A stretch of 64,000 bases of DNA. Source: Maricaulis sp. (GTDB lineage Bacteria; Pseudomonadota; Alphaproteobacteria; Caulobacterales; Maricaulaceae). Within the stretch, counting starts at the first letter, position 1; the number at the start of each line of letters is the position of its first letter. Location: positions 434,001-498,000 of the forward strand of contig NZ_JAEPNI010000002.1 in assembly GCF_017643475.1 (NCBI RefSeq), in the 5' to 3' direction. Of the stretch, positions 16,728 to 26,424 are shown in pieces. The notes under the pieces were generated by a model, which was not told where the DNA came from, made no database searches, and saw only the letters and a list, made by a program, of their open reading frames with translations. The position numbers were made by a program, and so were the translations under genes.

Positions 16728-17399
16728 TTACGCCGCGCGCTCTGCAGATTCTTCAAGTAGAGCAACAAACTCCACTCGATCTTCATCTGCACGCGCACTT
16801 ACACGGCCACCGGCATTGCGTGCGATGAGGCCTGCGTAAAACGGCTGGATGGAACGACCGTCCAGGCCATTCTCGGGAATCTGGCCGTCCAGGGCCTGTC
16901 CCGCCGCCTCCTCAATCCGGGCGCGACGCCCTTCAGACACGATACGAATACGTGTGCTACCAGCCGTTTCCGTGGCCTCGACGGTCACCGTGCCACCACG
17001 TGGCGCAGCGTCGACACCCATGATGCACAGATTCAGCAGCAGGCGCGACGGGGACTTTTCCAGGCCCGGCGCTTCAACTTTCCAGACAATCTCCGGCTTG
17101 ACCGCCGAGAACATCGCCTCGGTGAGGCGCTGCAGCTCACGCGTATCCAGCGTCGCCGGGGCAGAACCTCCCGCGCCAAACGCGAGGCGCGCAAATTCCA
17201 GCTTGGCCTGGGCCTGGCGTGAACTTTCACGAACCAGCTCCATAGCGTCGTCATGCATGTCAGAGCTGTCCGGATCGTCCAGAACGCTCAGCGCAGCACC
17301 CAGTGCAGAGACGGGGCTGACTAGATCATGGCAGAGACGCGCGCACAGCAGCGCGGCCAGTTGGTCGGAGGCCAGTTCGGCAGGCAGTTCTTGTGTCAT
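16728..17399 (-). CDS. chpT: Histidine phosphotransferase ChpT
   Basis: ChpT passes phosphate from the hybrid kinase CckA to CtrA and CpdR. The 223-residue product has the DHp-like signature LCARLCHDLVSPVSALG with the phospho-His at about H24, then a degenerate ATPase-like domain (LLLNLCIMGVDAAPRGG, where the N-box and G-boxes needed for ATP binding are lost), as known for ChpT. The ATG at 17399 (MTQELP) was chosen; the frame is open 49 codons further upstream but that part does not look like ChpT. It is followed after 128 bases by cheA on the same strand. Confidence 0.9.
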   Translation of the reverse strand: MTQELPAELASDQLAALLCARLCHDLVSPVSALGAALSVLDDPDSSDMHDDAMELVRESSRQAQAKLEFARLAFGAGGSAPATLDTRELQRLTEAMFSAVKPEIVWKVEAPGLEKSPSRLLLNLCIMGVDAAPRGGTVTVEATETAGSTRIRIVSEGRRARIEEAAGQALDGQIPENGLDGRSIQPFYAGLIARNAGGRVSARADEDRVEFVALLEESAERAA

Positions 17400-17415
17400 G
17401 GCGATACGGATACAT

Positions 17416-17506
17416 GATTCTTCGTGAATCTGACCCTTTTTGACACTTTGTAGCAATTCAAGGCGTGGAAAGGACTTGGCAACCAGATCAGGGCAGGACA
17501 TGATTC
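17416..17506 (-). promoter_or_regulatory. chpT upstream region with GANTC palindrome
   Basis: GATTC at 17416-17420 and GAATC at 17426-17430 form an inverted repeat with a 5-base spacer just ahead of the chpT start. A third GATTC is at 17502-17506. Three CcrM-type sites within about 100 bases suggest methylation-sensitive transcription of chpT, as inferred for ctrA. No clear core promoter was identified. Confidence 0.45.
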
Positions 17507-17639
17507 GGACAGCTGGGGAGCTGTCTTTGCAATTCGTGTTTGGCACTGCATATCGGTGCGGAACTTGCTAGAAAGAATTCGCCTGGACATCGAGACGGTG
17601 CCAGGCCGAGGTGAGACCGAGCGGAGTTATAGCAAAGTC

Positions 17640-19139
17640 ATGTCCGGATTTGATGTTACCCGAGCCGACAAGAACCGGGCCCGCGGCCTTGTGGCGCTGG
17701 CATCCCTGAGTGTTTCTGCAGCCCTGGCCATCGCGCTGTGGACCAGTCGCGATGCAGCGGTTCAAGCTGACAGCTTCATCGCCGAGACGGATATCACCGA
17801 ACCTGAGTTCGCCGCACTTGCCCCGGTCCCGCCATCCAGCGTCCGCGACCTTGTCCAGCGCGCCACGGCCCCGTCAAACTATGTTGAACCGTCGCGCCTT
17901 TACGCCGAGCCCTTCATCTTTGCGCCGCGCACGGATCCGATCGCCTTTGACGCCGATGCTTTTGCCGAATGCGATAGCTGCGCACCGGTTGCCCTGATCG
18001 AGCGCTCCGTACCGCGCGGAGGCACGCTTGCGGGCGTGCTGGATGATGCCGGTGTCGACCGTGTTGAAGCGGCCCGGGCGATCGCCGCACTCGGGGACGT
18101 TTTCAATCTGCGCCAGCTTCGTGTGGGCGAGGAAATCAGCATCTATCTGGAAAACACGGACACTGGAAATGCCTCTCTGCGTGGCCTCTCCTTCCGCCCG
18201 GATATCGAGCGCTCCATCACGGTCGCTCGAACCTATGACAACGGCTATCGCGCCCGCGAGACCACGGCTGAGTTCCGCAGCGAAATGGTTCGCGCGACCG
18301 GCTCCATCACCACATCGCTTTATGTTGATGCCCTGAATTCCGGCGCCACCGACCGGGTTGTGGTCGAGCTGGCAACCGTTCTGGGTTACGCCATCGACTT
18401 CCAGCGCTCCATCCATCCGGGCGACGAGTTCGACATCCTGTTCGAGCGTTTCGTCGACGAGGAAGGTGACACGGCGCGTACGGGCGACATTCTCTATGCC
18501 CGATATGATGGGCGCGGCGAACCGATGGATTTCTTCCGCTTCCAGACCGATGACGGCCTGGTTGGCTATTACAGCGCCGAGGGCGAAAGTGCCCAGCGTC
18601 TGTTGATGCTGACCCCGATCAATGGTGCGCGCCTGTCCTCGCATTTCTCACGCGCCCGCCGTCACCCCATACTGGGCTATACACGACGCCATAACGGCAC
18701 CGACTTCGCCGCTCCGCGTGGCACACCGATCATGGCAGCTGGCAACGGTGTCGTGGAACGTGCCAACCGCTTTGGCAGTTTCGGCAATTACATTCGTATC
18801 CGTCACGCCAACGGTTTCCAGACTGCCTATGCGCACCTCAACGGTTTTGCGCGCGGCATTCGCTCCGGCACACGGGTCACCCAGGGCCAGATCATCGGCT
18901 ATGTCGGCACGACGGGGCGCTCCACCGGTCCACACCTGCACTATGAAGTGCACCTCAACGGCAATCCGGTGAATCCGATGACGCTGGACCTGCCGACAGG
19001 TCGCCAGCTGGATGATGACGAGATGCCGGCCTTCTTCGCCGAACGGGATCGTATTATCGCGGTCCGTGATGCGGCGGCGAGTGTGGCTTCCAGCAATCGC
19101 CCCGTGTTGGCCGAGGCTGGCGAAGGCGGCGCGCAGTAA
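17640..19139 (+). CDS. Membrane-anchored M23 family metallopeptidase
   Basis: This is a predicted periplasmic peptidoglycan endopeptidase, or an EnvC/NlpD-like amidase activator. The 499-residue product has a cytoplasmic N-terminus (residues 1-18), a membrane anchor (LVALASLSVSAALAIALW, about 19-36), a mixed central domain with an OapA/LysM-like region (LRQLRVGEEISIYL), and a C-terminal M23 (lysostaphin) domain. The zinc ligands are all present: H and D of HNGTDFA and HxH of PHLHYEVHLNG. It should therefore be active rather than a LytM pseudo-enzyme. I chose ATG 17640; a GTG at 17556 in the same frame would add 28 residues. It diverges from chpT. Confidence 0.85.
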   Translation: MSGFDVTRADKNRARGLVALASLSVSAALAIALWTSRDAAVQADSFIAETDITEPEFAALAPVPPSSVRDLVQRATAPSNYVEPSRLYAEPFIFAPRTDPIAFDADAFAECDSCAPVALIERSVPRGGTLAGVLDDAGVDRVEAARAIAALGDVFNLRQLRVGEEISIYLENTDTGNASLRGLSFRPDIERSITVARTYDNGYRARETTAEFRSEMVRATGSITTSLYVDALNSGATDRVVVELATVLGYAIDFQRSIHPGDEFDILFERFVDEEGDTARTGDILYARYDGRGEPMDFFRFQTDDGLVGYYSAEGESAQRLLMLTPINGARLSSHFSRARRHPILGYTRRHNGTDFAAPRGTPIMAAGNGVVERANRFGSFGNYIRIRHANGFQTAYAHLNGFARGIRSGTRVTQGQIIGYVGTTGRSTGPHLHYEVHLNGNPVNPMTLDLPTGRQLDDDEMPAFFAERDRIIAVRDAAASVASSNRPVLAEAGEGGAQ

Positions 19140-19335
19140 CAAGGTCTGACTTGACCCGGCGCGCTGGGCTTCTTATCTGACAGCCCGGCCCCGGATTGCC
19201 CGCCGCTCGCAGACCTCTGGTCATGGTGAAAATCCGGATCACATCGATCCCATTCCGCACTGCGCGGCATGCGATGCGATGGCAAGGCGAGCCCCATCAC
19301 GCTTTACGCATGCTTGCAACGCATGAGGAAAGACG

Positions 19336-19770
19336 ATGTCTGACACCCTGAACCTGCCTGATCGTTCGACGATCAAGACCCAGGCCAAACGCCTGCGCCA
19401 ATCCCTGGTCGCGGAGGGCAATTTTATGTCCCACTCCGAGGCCCTCGAACTTGTCTCGAAACAGTATGGCTTCCGGGACTGGAACACGATGAGCGCAGCG
19501 CTGGACAAGCCTGGCAAGACCGGGCTGCAAGTCGGCCACCGCGTCACCGGCCGTTATCTCGGCCATGCCTTTACCGGCACCTTGCTGGGTTTGCAGAACC
19601 TGGCCGGCGGTCGCCGCCAGGTCGCCCTGCACCTAGACGAACCCATCGATGTGGTGAAATCCAGCTGGTTTTCATCCTTCCGCCAGCGCATCACGGGCAC
19701 GCTGGAAAAAACCGGCGAAACCTATGCACGAACGTCGGACGGAGAGCCGGTATTGGCGCTCGACTGCTGA
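19336..19770 (+). CDS. Conserved small protein with an N-terminal QAKRLRQ helical domain
   Basis: This 144-residue soluble protein starts after a good ribosome-binding site (GAGGAAAG). The N-terminal 50 residues (TIKTQAKRLRQ, MSHSEALELVSKQYGFRDWNTMSA) match a short helical domain that I recall at the N-terminus of proteins labelled glyoxalase-superfamily or plasmid-related in alphaproteobacteria. The C-terminal part (VGHRVTGRYLGHAFTGTLLGL, LDEPIDVV) is beta-rich and unfamiliar. No function is claimed. It is a monocistronic gene with its own terminator. Confidence 0.6.
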   Translation: MSDTLNLPDRSTIKTQAKRLRQSLVAEGNFMSHSEALELVSKQYGFRDWNTMSAALDKPGKTGLQVGHRVTGRYLGHAFTGTLLGLQNLAGGRRQVALHLDEPIDVVKSSWFSSFRQRITGTLEKTGETYARTSDGEPVLALDC

Positions 19771-19790
19771 TACCGGACAGCTGACAAAGG

Positions 19791-19822
19791 AAAAGGGGCT
19801 GGAAATCCAGCCCCTTTTTTTT
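19791..19822. terminator. Bidirectional terminator between 19336 gene and clpB
   Basis: The stem AAAAGGGGCTGG/CCAGCCCCTTTT with loop AAAT is followed by T on the plus strand, and the A-tract gives T on the minus strand. It serves both convergent genes. Confidence 0.9.
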
Positions 19823-19831
19823 GTTCCGGGT

Positions 19832-22438
19832 CTAGTTGACGGTCTCGCTGACCGGCCTGGCTTCGCTGACAGCGACACCATTGATGACCAGCACACCGGC
19901 CTCCGCACTTACACGGATCTCGTCGCCATCCTTGATATCGCCCTGCAGCAACAGGCGGGCGAGCGGATCCTGGACCTCTTTCTGGATCACCCGCTTGAGG
20001 GGCCGTGCGCCATAGGCCGGATCAAAGCCTTTCACCGCCAGCCAGTCACGCGCGGCAGCGTCCAGCTCGATCGTCATGCGGCGATCCTCCAGAAGATGTG
20101 CGAGACCCCGCAGCTGGATGTCGACAATTGCGCCCATATCCTCCGGCTTGAGCTTGGAGAAGAGGATGGTCTCGTCGATCCGGTTGAGGAATTCCGGCCG
20201 GAAATGTCCGCGCATCACCGCCATCACACCATCGCGCGCTTCGGTGACATCATCGACCAGTTGCAGGTGCTCGGCACCCAGATTGGACGTCATGATGATG
20301 ATTGTGTTGCGGAAATCGACGGTACGCCCCTGACCATCGGTCAGCCGGCCGTCATCGAGCACCTGCAGGAGCACGTTGAAGACATCCGTGTGCGCCTTCT
20401 CGACCTCGTCCAGCAGCACGACCTGATAGGGCCGGCGACGGACGCTTTCGGTCAGGGCACCGCCCTCCTCGTAACCGACATAACCCGGAGGCGCGCCGAT
20501 CATGCGGGCAACGGAGTGTTTCTCCATGTATTCCGACATGTCCATGCGGGTCACCGCAGTCTCGTTATCGAAGAGGAATTCGGCCAATGCCTTGGTCAGC
20601 TCGGTCTTGCCGACACCGGTCGGGCCCAGGAACAGGAAGGAACCGATCGGACGGCTTGGATCCTTCAGACCCGCACGCGCACGGCGCACGGCGTCGGACA
20701 CGGCGACCAGCGCTTCTTCCTGACCGATCACGCGGCCGCGCAATCCGTCTTCCATGCGCAAAAGCTTGTCGCGTTCGCCTTCCAGCATCTTGTCCACCGG
20801 AACACCGGTCCAGCGCGAGACGACATGGGCGATTTGCTCGTCATCGACGACTTCCTGCACCATCTGGTCTTCATCGCCCTGCTGCTCGGCTTCTGCGAGC
20901 TTGCGCTCCAGATCCGGCAAACGGCCGTATTTGATCTCGGAGGCCTTGGCCAAGTCGCCCCGACGCTCGGCATCAAGAAGTTCCTGGCGCGCCCGTTCGA
21001 GGCCTTCCTTCAGCGTGGTCGCCGAGGCCAGCTTGTCCTTCTCGGCGCGCCAGGCGGCGGTCAGTTCGGCGGACCGGGCTTCGAGCTCGGCGATTTCCTT
21101 GCCCAGATTGGCAAAACGCTCGCGGGACGCGTCATCGCTTTCCTTCTTCAGCGCTTCCGCCTCGATTTTCAGCTGGATAGCCCGGCGATCGATCTCGTCG
21201 AGTTCCTCCGGCTTGCTGTCGACCTGCATGCGCAGGCGCGAGGCGGCCTCGTCCATCAGGTCGATGGCCTTGTCCGGCAGGAAACGGTCGGTGATGTAGC
21301 GATTGGACAGATTGGCCGCGGAGACGATGGCACTATCAGCGATACGAACGCCGTGATGCACCTCGTATTTCTCCTTCAGGCCACGCAGGATCGAGACGGT
21401 GTCCTCGACCGTCGGCTCCTCGACCATGACCGGCTGGAACCGCCGGGCCAGGGCCGCATCCTTTTCAACATGCTTGCGGTATTCATCCAGTGTCGTGGCA
21501 CCCACACAGTGCAGTTCACCACGGGCCAGGGCAGGCTTGAGCAGATTGGACGCATCCATGGCGCCATCCGTCTTGCCTGCACCCACAAGCGTATGCATCT
21601 CGTCGATGAAGAGCACGATCTCGCCATTGGCGCTTTCGACTTCCGACAGCACGGCCTTGAGACGCTCCTCGAACTCACCGCGATATTTCGCACCGGCGAT
21701 CAGTGCGCCCATGTCCAAGGCGAGAAGACGTTTTTCCTTGAGGCTTTCCGGCACATCGCCATTGACGATGCGCAGCGCCAGGCCTTCCGCGATGGCGGTC
21801 TTGCCGACACCCGGCTCACCGATGAGAACCGGATTGTTCTTGGTCCGGCGGGAAAGCACCTGGATGGCGCGGCGGATTTCCTCGTCCCGGCCGATCACCG
21901 GATCTAGCTTGCCCTCGCGCGCAACTTCCGTCAGGTCGCGGGCGTATTTCTTGAGCGCCTCATAACTGTCTTCCGCCGACTGACTGTCCGCCGTGCGGCC
22001 GGCACGCAGATCATTGATGGCCGTGTTCAGCGCCTGCGGGGTGACACCCGCAGCCTTGAGCGCGTCATGGGCCTTGTTGTCGGGATTGAGGGAAATCGCC
22101 TGCAGGATACGTTCAGCGGAGACGAATTGATCGCCGGCCCGCTTGGCGGCGTCATCTGCAGCGCCGAACACCTTCGCCGTTTGCGGGGCGAGATAGAGCT
22201 TGCCCTGGCCGCCTTCCACTTTCGGCATGGCGTCGAGGGCCTGGTCGACGGCGTCCTGCACCTGGCGCAAACGCCCGCCTGCAGCCTGGATGAGGTTTCC
22301 GGCCAGACCGGTTTCGTCGTCCAGCAAGGCTTTCAGAATGTGTTCGGGCGCAAATTGCTGGTGGCTGGATTTGAGCGCCAGCCCCTGAGCGGCCTGGATT
22401 ATGGACCGGGCCCGGTCCGTGTAGTTTTCAAAGTCCAT
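19832..22438 (-). CDS. clpB: ATP-dependent disaggregase ClpB
   Basis: ClpB is a hexameric AAA+ chaperone that pulls proteins out of aggregates with DnaK. The 868-residue product has the Clp-N domain ([16 protein letters not shown]), NBD1 ([15 protein letters not shown]), the coiled-coil middle domain characteristic of ClpB (about 400-520, [20 protein letters not shown]), and NBD2 ([20 protein letters not shown]). There is no ClpP-binding IGF loop. Length and motifs are standard. A heat-shock promoter would be expected upstream of 22438, but I could not assign one with confidence. Confidence 0.97.
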   Translation of the reverse strand: MDFENYTDRARSIIQAAQGLALKSSHQQFAPEHILKALLDDETGLAGNLIQAAGGRLRQVQDAVDQALDAMPKVEGGQGKLYLAPQTAKVFGAADDAAKRAGDQFVSAERILQAISLNPDNKAHDALKAAGVTPQALNTAINDLRAGRTADSQSAEDSYEALKKYARDLTEVAREGKLDPVIGRDEEIRRAIQVLSRRTKNNPVLIGEPGVGKTAIAEGLALRIVNGDVPESLKEKRLLALDMGALIAGAKYRGEFEERLKAVLSEVESANGEIVLFIDEMHTLVGAGKTDGAMDASNLLKPALARGELHCVGATTLDEYRKHVEKDAALARRFQPVMVEEPTVEDTVSILRGLKEKYEVHHGVRIADSAIVSAANLSNRYITDRFLPDKAIDLMDEAASRLRMQVDSKPEELDEIDRRAIQLKIEAEALKKESDDASRERFANLGKEIAELEARSAELTAAWRAEKDKLASATTLKEGLERARQELLDAERRGDLAKASEIKYGRLPDLERKLAEAEQQGDEDQMVQEVVDDEQIAHVVSRWTGVPVDKMLEGERDKLLRMEDGLRGRVIGQEEALVAVSDAVRRARAGLKDPSRPIGSFLFLGPTGVGKTELTKALAEFLFDNETAVTRMDMSEYMEKHSVARMIGAPPGYVGYEEGGALTESVRRRPYQVVLLDEVEKAHTDVFNVLLQVLDDGRLTDGQGRTVDFRNTIIIMTSNLGAEHLQLVDDVTEARDGVMAVMRGHFRPEFLNRIDETILFSKLKPEDMGAIVDIQLRGLAHLLEDRRMTIELDAAARDWLAVKGFDPAYGARPLKRVIQKEVQDPLARLLLQGDIKDGDEIRVSAEAGVLVINGVAVSEARPVSETVN

Positions 22439-22590
22439 GTCTATCTCCCGTTAGAGGCGAGATGGGTGCGAAGGACCGCCCTGATAAGGCACGGCAAATT
22501 CGCTTTTCGTATGGCATGTAGGTGTGGCACAACCATCACACAAGAGGTGGTCGCGCGACATTCTGACCACCCAGCGGAGATTCCACCTTC

Positions 22591-23346
22591 ATGCCCAAGC
22601 TTAGCGCCATTCACCGGTTTCCCGTCAAAGGGTTCAGCCCGCAAGTCCTGGACCAGATCGAGCTGACACAGGGAAAAGGCCTGCCATTTGACCGCCACTG
22701 GGCGATCGAGAACGGCCCGGGACAGTATGATGCGACCGCACCGGGACATGTCTCCAAGAAGAATTTCCTCATGCTCGCCGCCCAGTCTGACCTGGCGGGC
22801 TGGAGCACGCGTTTCAACGCTGAACACCAGATCTGGACCGTCATCGCGCCGGATGGCACCTGCCTCCAGGTCGATCTCAATGATGCGGAAACACACGCGG
22901 CACTGTTCGACCATCTCAGCCAGGCCCTGTCGGACCAGGTCCGCGGACGCCTGCGCCTGATTCAGGCGGGCAGCCAGGCCATGACCGATATCCCCGATCC
23001 CTACCCGTCCATCATCAATCTTGCCTCGGTGCGCGATCTGGCGGAACGCACCGGCCAGGCGCTCGATCCGGTCCGCTTTCGCGGCAATCTGCTGATCGAT
23101 GACCTGGAACCCTGGGCCGAGCTGGACATGGTGGGCGAACGCCTGGTGATTGGCGAAGCCGAGGTCGAGATCCGCGCCCGCATCCGCCGCTGTGTCGCGA
23201 CCAGCATCAACCCTGTCACCGCGGCCAGGGACGCCGACATCCCCAAGGCCCTGTTCGACAGTTTCGGGCACATGGATTGCGGTGTGTATGTATCGGTGGA
23301 ACGCGGCGGCAGCGTCGCGGCAGGGGACAGAGTTTCAGGCAAATAA
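22591..23346 (+). CDS. MOSC domain protein (YcbX/mARC-like)
   Basis: This 251-residue protein has an N-terminal MOSC-N beta-barrel (IHRFPVKGFSP, PFDRHWAIENG) and a C-terminal MOSC domain. The typical molybdenum-cofactor-binding region occurs in RFRGNLLIDD and RIRRCVATSINPVTAARD, where Cys is the expected Mo ligand. Family members reduce N-hydroxylated compounds or pass sulfur/cofactor. A soluble oxidoreductase role is inferred. It diverges from clpB. The start follows TTCATG with only a weak ribosome-binding site. Confidence 0.8.
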   Translation: MPKLSAIHRFPVKGFSPQVLDQIELTQGKGLPFDRHWAIENGPGQYDATAPGHVSKKNFLMLAAQSDLAGWSTRFNAEHQIWTVIAPDGTCLQVDLNDAETHAALFDHLSQALSDQVRGRLRLIQAGSQAMTDIPDPYPSIINLASVRDLAERTGQALDPVRFRGNLLIDDLEPWAELDMVGERLVIGEAEVEIRARIRRCVATSINPVTAARDADIPKALFDSFGHMDCGVYVSVERGGSVAAGDRVSGK

Positions 23347-23347
23347 A

Positions 23348-23376
23348 AACCCGCGATCGCCAGGCAATCGCGGGTT
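23348..23376. terminator. Terminator between MOSC gene and DUF4167 gene
   Basis: The stem AACCCGCGAT/ATCGCGGGTT lies between two convergent genes. The minus-strand side runs into TTTTTATTT, so it should stop the DUF4167 transcript efficiently and the MOSC transcript less well. Confidence 0.75.
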
Positions 23377-23398
23377 CAAATCTTGAAACCTACAGCGT

Positions 23399-23986
23399 TT
23401 AAGCAGCTTCGCTTTCGCTGTCCTCGGAGGATTTTTCGCCGGCTTCGGCAGACGCTTCAGCGCCGTCGGAACCTTCCGATGCGCGCGGACGACGCGGGCG
23501 GCGGGTGCGGCGGCGCGGAGCCTCCTCATCACCTTCCGGAGCCGCAGCGGCTTCCTCGGACGACTCTTCGCCATCAGCCTTGGCCGCTTCGGACTGCTCG
23601 CCTTCCGGCGTTGCATTATCCTCTTGCTGGCGGCGGCCACGTCCGCGACCACGGCCACGACCGCGACGGTCATTGCCCTCGCCCTGGGACTGGTCCTCGC
23701 CCTCGGCGTTCTCGCCATTGGCTTCCGCGTTCTCGGCACCTTCCTCAGCAGCGGGATCGCGCTTGGGCTGGTTGGCCTGGATGATGCGGTAATAGTGTTC
23801 GGCGTGCTGATACAGGTTCTCGGCCCGGACGCGGTCGCCCGAGGAGGACGCATCGCGCGCCAGCTGGAGATACTTGTCGTGGATCTGGGTCGCATTGCCC
23901 CGGATCTTCACCTCAGGACCATTGCTCTCAAAGGTCCGGTTCGCAGGATTGCCTGGCTTCCGACCTCGACCGCGCTGACGCTTCAT
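23399..23986 (-). CDS. DUF4167 protein, RG-rich, possibly RNA-binding
   Basis: The 195-residue product has the conserved alphaproteobacterial N-terminal DUF4167 region (RTFESNGPEVKIRGNATQIHDKYLQLARDA, quoted only in part here: SNGPEVKIRGNA and HDKYLQLARDA). A long disordered tail follows with an RG-repeat block (DRRGRGRGRGRGRRQQ) and alternating acidic and basic stretches. RG-rich tails commonly bind RNA, and the conserved domain is usually linked to ribosome or RNA biology. The actual role is unknown. It lies downstream of prmC and prfA on the same strand, as in related genomes. Confidence 0.8.
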   Translation of the reverse strand: MKRQRGRGRKPGNPANRTFESNGPEVKIRGNATQIHDKYLQLARDASSSGDRVRAENLYQHAEHYYRIIQANQPKRDPAAEEGAENAEANGENAEGEDQSQGEGNDRRGRGRGRGRGRRQQEDNATPEGEQSEAAKADGEESSEEAAAAPEGDEEAPRRRTRRPRRPRASEGSDGAEASAEAGEKSSEDSESEAA

Positions 23987-24193
23987 ATCGTCGTTCCCTG
24001 TGTAAACAGCGGTAATAACCTCTGGCCTAACCGTGCAGCTGCAATGATAAGCCTGTCGCCTGTTCGGGGTTGTTCAATTAGCCGGATCTGTCAGGTGGTT
24101 CATCCGGCCGCGCACGGCCCCCAAGGCGCGTCCACCTGATGAACGGAACCTAGACCGCCCTTTGCAGCTTTCCAAGCCCTTTTAGCCGTTTCT

Positions 24194-25126
24194 TTATGAC
24201 AAAGACCCGAGCACGACACGATCATGCCCGGCCAGATCCTTGATTATGGCGATTCCCGACAGGCCTTGAGCGCCCAGCAGCCCGCTCACCGCCTCGCCCT
24301 GGTCATAACCGATCTCGAAAGCCACCAGCCCGCCGGGTTTGACCAGGCCCTGCGCCTCCTCGAGGATGGCGCGATAGGCATCCAGCCCGTCCAAGCCACC
24401 GTCCAGCGCCAGGTGCGGTTCGTAATCACGTACTTCCGGATCCAGCGTCTCCATGACATCAGAGCGAATATAGGGCGGGTTGGACACCAGGATGTCGAAC
24501 GTCGCGGCCGGCAGTCCCCGCCCCCAGCTCGCCTGCAGGAATTCAGCCCGCTCATCCAGACCACAACGGCGTGCATTCCTCGCCGCGACATCCAGGGCCG
24601 CCTCGGACACATCCACGCCGACGCCTTGCCAGGCTTGGCGCTCGCTGAGCAGGGCCAAAAGGATCGCACCGGAACCGGTGCCGATATCCAGCACACGCGC
24701 GGTCTCGTCTGCCCGTTCCTTCAGCACCGCCTCGACCAGGGTTTCGGTATCCGCGCGCGGGGTCAGCACATCGCCTGTGACCTCCAGCTCGAGCGTCCAG
24801 AAGGGCTGGGTGCCCAGAACCTGTGACATCGGCTTGCGGTGGATGCGCTCCCAGGCCAGCTCAGCCAGATGGCTGATCTGTTGCCAGGAACACAGCGCCG
24901 GGTCTGCCACGGCCTCCGCAAAACCGGCGGGCGCCAGCACATGCGCCAGCAGAAAACGTGTATCCGTCTCGGCCTCGCCAATGCCGGCCTCGCCGAGGCG
25001 TCTGACCAGGTCCGCACGCACCTCCACCAGGCCCAGCTCAGCCCAGGCATCGCGCAGGGGCTTGCTGGCGCTGGCGTCAAAGACGGTGCGGGCATCCACA
25101 ACCATTTTATCAAAATCGGAGTTCAC
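24194..25126 (-). CDS. prmC: Release factor glutamine methyltransferase PrmC
   Basis: PrmC methylates the GGQ glutamine of release factors RF1 and RF2. The 310-residue product has the N-terminal helical substrate-binding domain and a Rossmann SAM-binding domain (VLDIGTGSGAILLALL), with the catalytic NPPY motif in ILVSNPPYIRSD. The next gene upstream on the same strand is prfA, its substrate, though a palindrome array separates the two. The 20-residue N-terminal extension (SDFDKMVVDARTVF) is slightly longer than in E. coli. Confidence 0.93.
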   Translation of the reverse strand: MNSDFDKMVVDARTVFDASASKPLRDAWAELGLVEVRADLVRRLGEAGIGEAETDTRFLLAHVLAPAGFAEAVADPALCSWQQISHLAELAWERIHRKPMSQVLGTQPFWTLELEVTGDVLTPRADTETLVEAVLKERADETARVLDIGTGSGAILLALLSERQAWQGVGVDVSEAALDVAARNARRCGLDERAEFLQASWGRGLPAATFDILVSNPPYIRSDVMETLDPEVRDYEPHLALDGGLDGLDAYRAILEEAQGLVKPGGLVAFEIGYDQGEAVSGLLGAQGLSGIAIIKDLAGHDRVVLGSLS

Positions 25127-25147
25127 GGTGGCTCAGCCTGTCTAGCT

Positions 25148-25298
25148 CCTCGCCCTTGATGGGCGAGGTCCCCGGACCCGTCCGGGGGGAGTGGGTGCGC
25201 GGCGCAGCCGCAAAAACGACCGTTGGCTTCGTGCCTTCGGCACGTCACCCTATCCGAACCCGATTTCATCGGGTCCACCTTCCCCATCAAGGGGAAGG
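25148..25298. repeat. Array of five extragenic palindromes between prfA and prmC
   Basis: There are five consecutive hairpins: CCTCGCCC/GGGCGAGG (25148-25168), CCCCGGA/TCCGGGG (25170-25187), CGTGCC/GGCACG (25230-25244), ACCCGAT/ATCGGGT (25258-25274) and CCTTCCCC/GGGGAAGG (25278-25298). No open frame or T-tract accompanies them. They sit inside what is otherwise a two-gene operon, so they may modulate mRNA stability or transcription between prfA and prmC. Confidence 0.75.
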
Positions 25299-25302
25299 AA
25301 AA

Positions 25303-26376
25303 TTACCCGTCCTGCTCCATCGCGGCCAGACGCGCAGCCTGGTCCTCGGAGATCAGAGCGGTGACAACCTCGTCCAGCCCGTCTCCGGCGACAATCTGAT
25401 CCAGCTTGTAGAGCGTCAGATTGATGCGGTGATCGGAAACACGGCCCTGCGGATAATTATAGGTGCGGATACGTTCGGAACGGTCGCCGGAACCGATCTG
25501 GTCCTTGCGCTCGGCGGCCCGTTCAGCAGCCGCGGCTTCGCGCTTCATGTCATAGAGCTTGGCCGCAAGCAGCTCGGCGGCCTTGGCACGGTTCTGGTGC
25601 TGGGACTTCTCGGCGCAGACCACCATGATGCCCGTCGGCAAGTGGGTCATGCGAACCGCGGACTCGGTCTTGTTGACGTGCTGGCCACCGGCACCGGACG
25701 CGCGCATCGTGTCGACACGAACCTCGCTCATATCCAGCCCGCTCTCGATATCGTCCGGCTTGGGCATGATCGCCACCGTCGCCGCAGACGTGTGGATACG
25801 GCCCTGGCTTTCCGTCGCCGGCACACGCTGGACACGGTGCACGCCGCTTTCAAACTTCAGACGCCCGAACACGCCCGCTCCGGAAACAGAAGCGATAACT
25901 TCCTTATAGCCGCCATGCTCGCCTTCCGACGCACTGTCCAGCTCCCAGGTCCAGCCCTGCAGCTGGGCGTAACGCTCATACATGCGATAGAGATCGCCGG
26001 CGAACAACGCCGCCTCGTCACCTCCGGTTCCGGCCCGGATCTCGACCAGGGCGTTGGCGCTGTCATCCTTGTCCTTGGGCAGAAGCAGGAGATTCATCCC
26101 GTGCTCCAGCTCGGGCAGGCGCTCCTTCAGCTCGTAGAACTCGTCCTTGGCCATTTCCGCCATCTCGGCATCGTCGGAATTCATCATCTCCTCGAGATCG
26201 ATGAGTTCCTGACGCGCCGCTTTCAGCTCGGCAGCCTTTTCGGCCACCGGGCGAAGCTCGGCGTGTTCCTTGGAGAGTTTGACGATCTCCTCCGCATCGG
26301 CGGCAGCGCCAAGACGGGCTTCGACCTGGTCAAATCGGTCGATGACTTGTTCGAGTCGGGCTTCAGGTGCGTGCAT
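25303..26376 (-). CDS. prfA: Peptide chain release factor 1
   Basis: RF1 ends translation at UAA and UAG. The 357-residue product has the GGQ peptidyl-hydrolysis motif at 230-232 (GAGGQHVNK) and the RF1 codon-recognition tripeptide PAT at 186-188 ([14 protein letters not shown]), which separates it from RF2 (SPF). Length is typical. It is followed by prmC, which modifies the GGQ glutamine. Many genes in this window end in TAG, which RF1 reads. Confidence 0.97.
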   Translation of the reverse strand: MHAPEARLEQVIDRFDQVEARLGAAADAEEIVKLSKEHAELRPVAEKAAELKAARQELIDLEEMMNSDDAEMAEMAKDEFYELKERLPELEHGMNLLLLPKDKDDSANALVEIRAGTGGDEAALFAGDLYRMYERYAQLQGWTWELDSASEGEHGGYKEVIASVSGAGVFGRLKFESGVHRVQRVPATESQGRIHTSAATVAIMPKPDDIESGLDMSEVRVDTMRASGAGGQHVNKTESAVRMTHLPTGIMVVCAEKSQHQNRAKAAELLAAKLYDMKREAAAAERAAERKDQIGSGDRSERIRTYNYPQGRVSDHRINLTLYKLDQIVAGDGLDEVVTALISEDQAARLAAMEQDG

Positions 26377-26424
26377 GGGCGTGAGGTATCATTGCGCGCG
26401 ACAATTGGAAATGCCTTGACGCTG

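Noticed and set aside
19724-21907. 727-codon plus-strand open frame opposite clpB
   Set aside because: It is antisense to the well-supported clpB. The high GC of this genome produces long shadow frames, and the translation is His/Leu/Gln-rich without domains.
22439-22590. Heat-shock sigma-32 promoter for clpB
   Set aside because: A CTTG element is present on the minus strand, but spacing and the -10 part do not fit the alphaproteobacterial consensus well enough to annotate.
24040-24160. Inverted repeat CAGGTGG...CCACCTG between prmC and the DUF4167 gene considered as tRNA or small RNA
   Set aside because: The arms do not fold into a cloverleaf, there is no conserved TpsiC arm, and no terminator follows.
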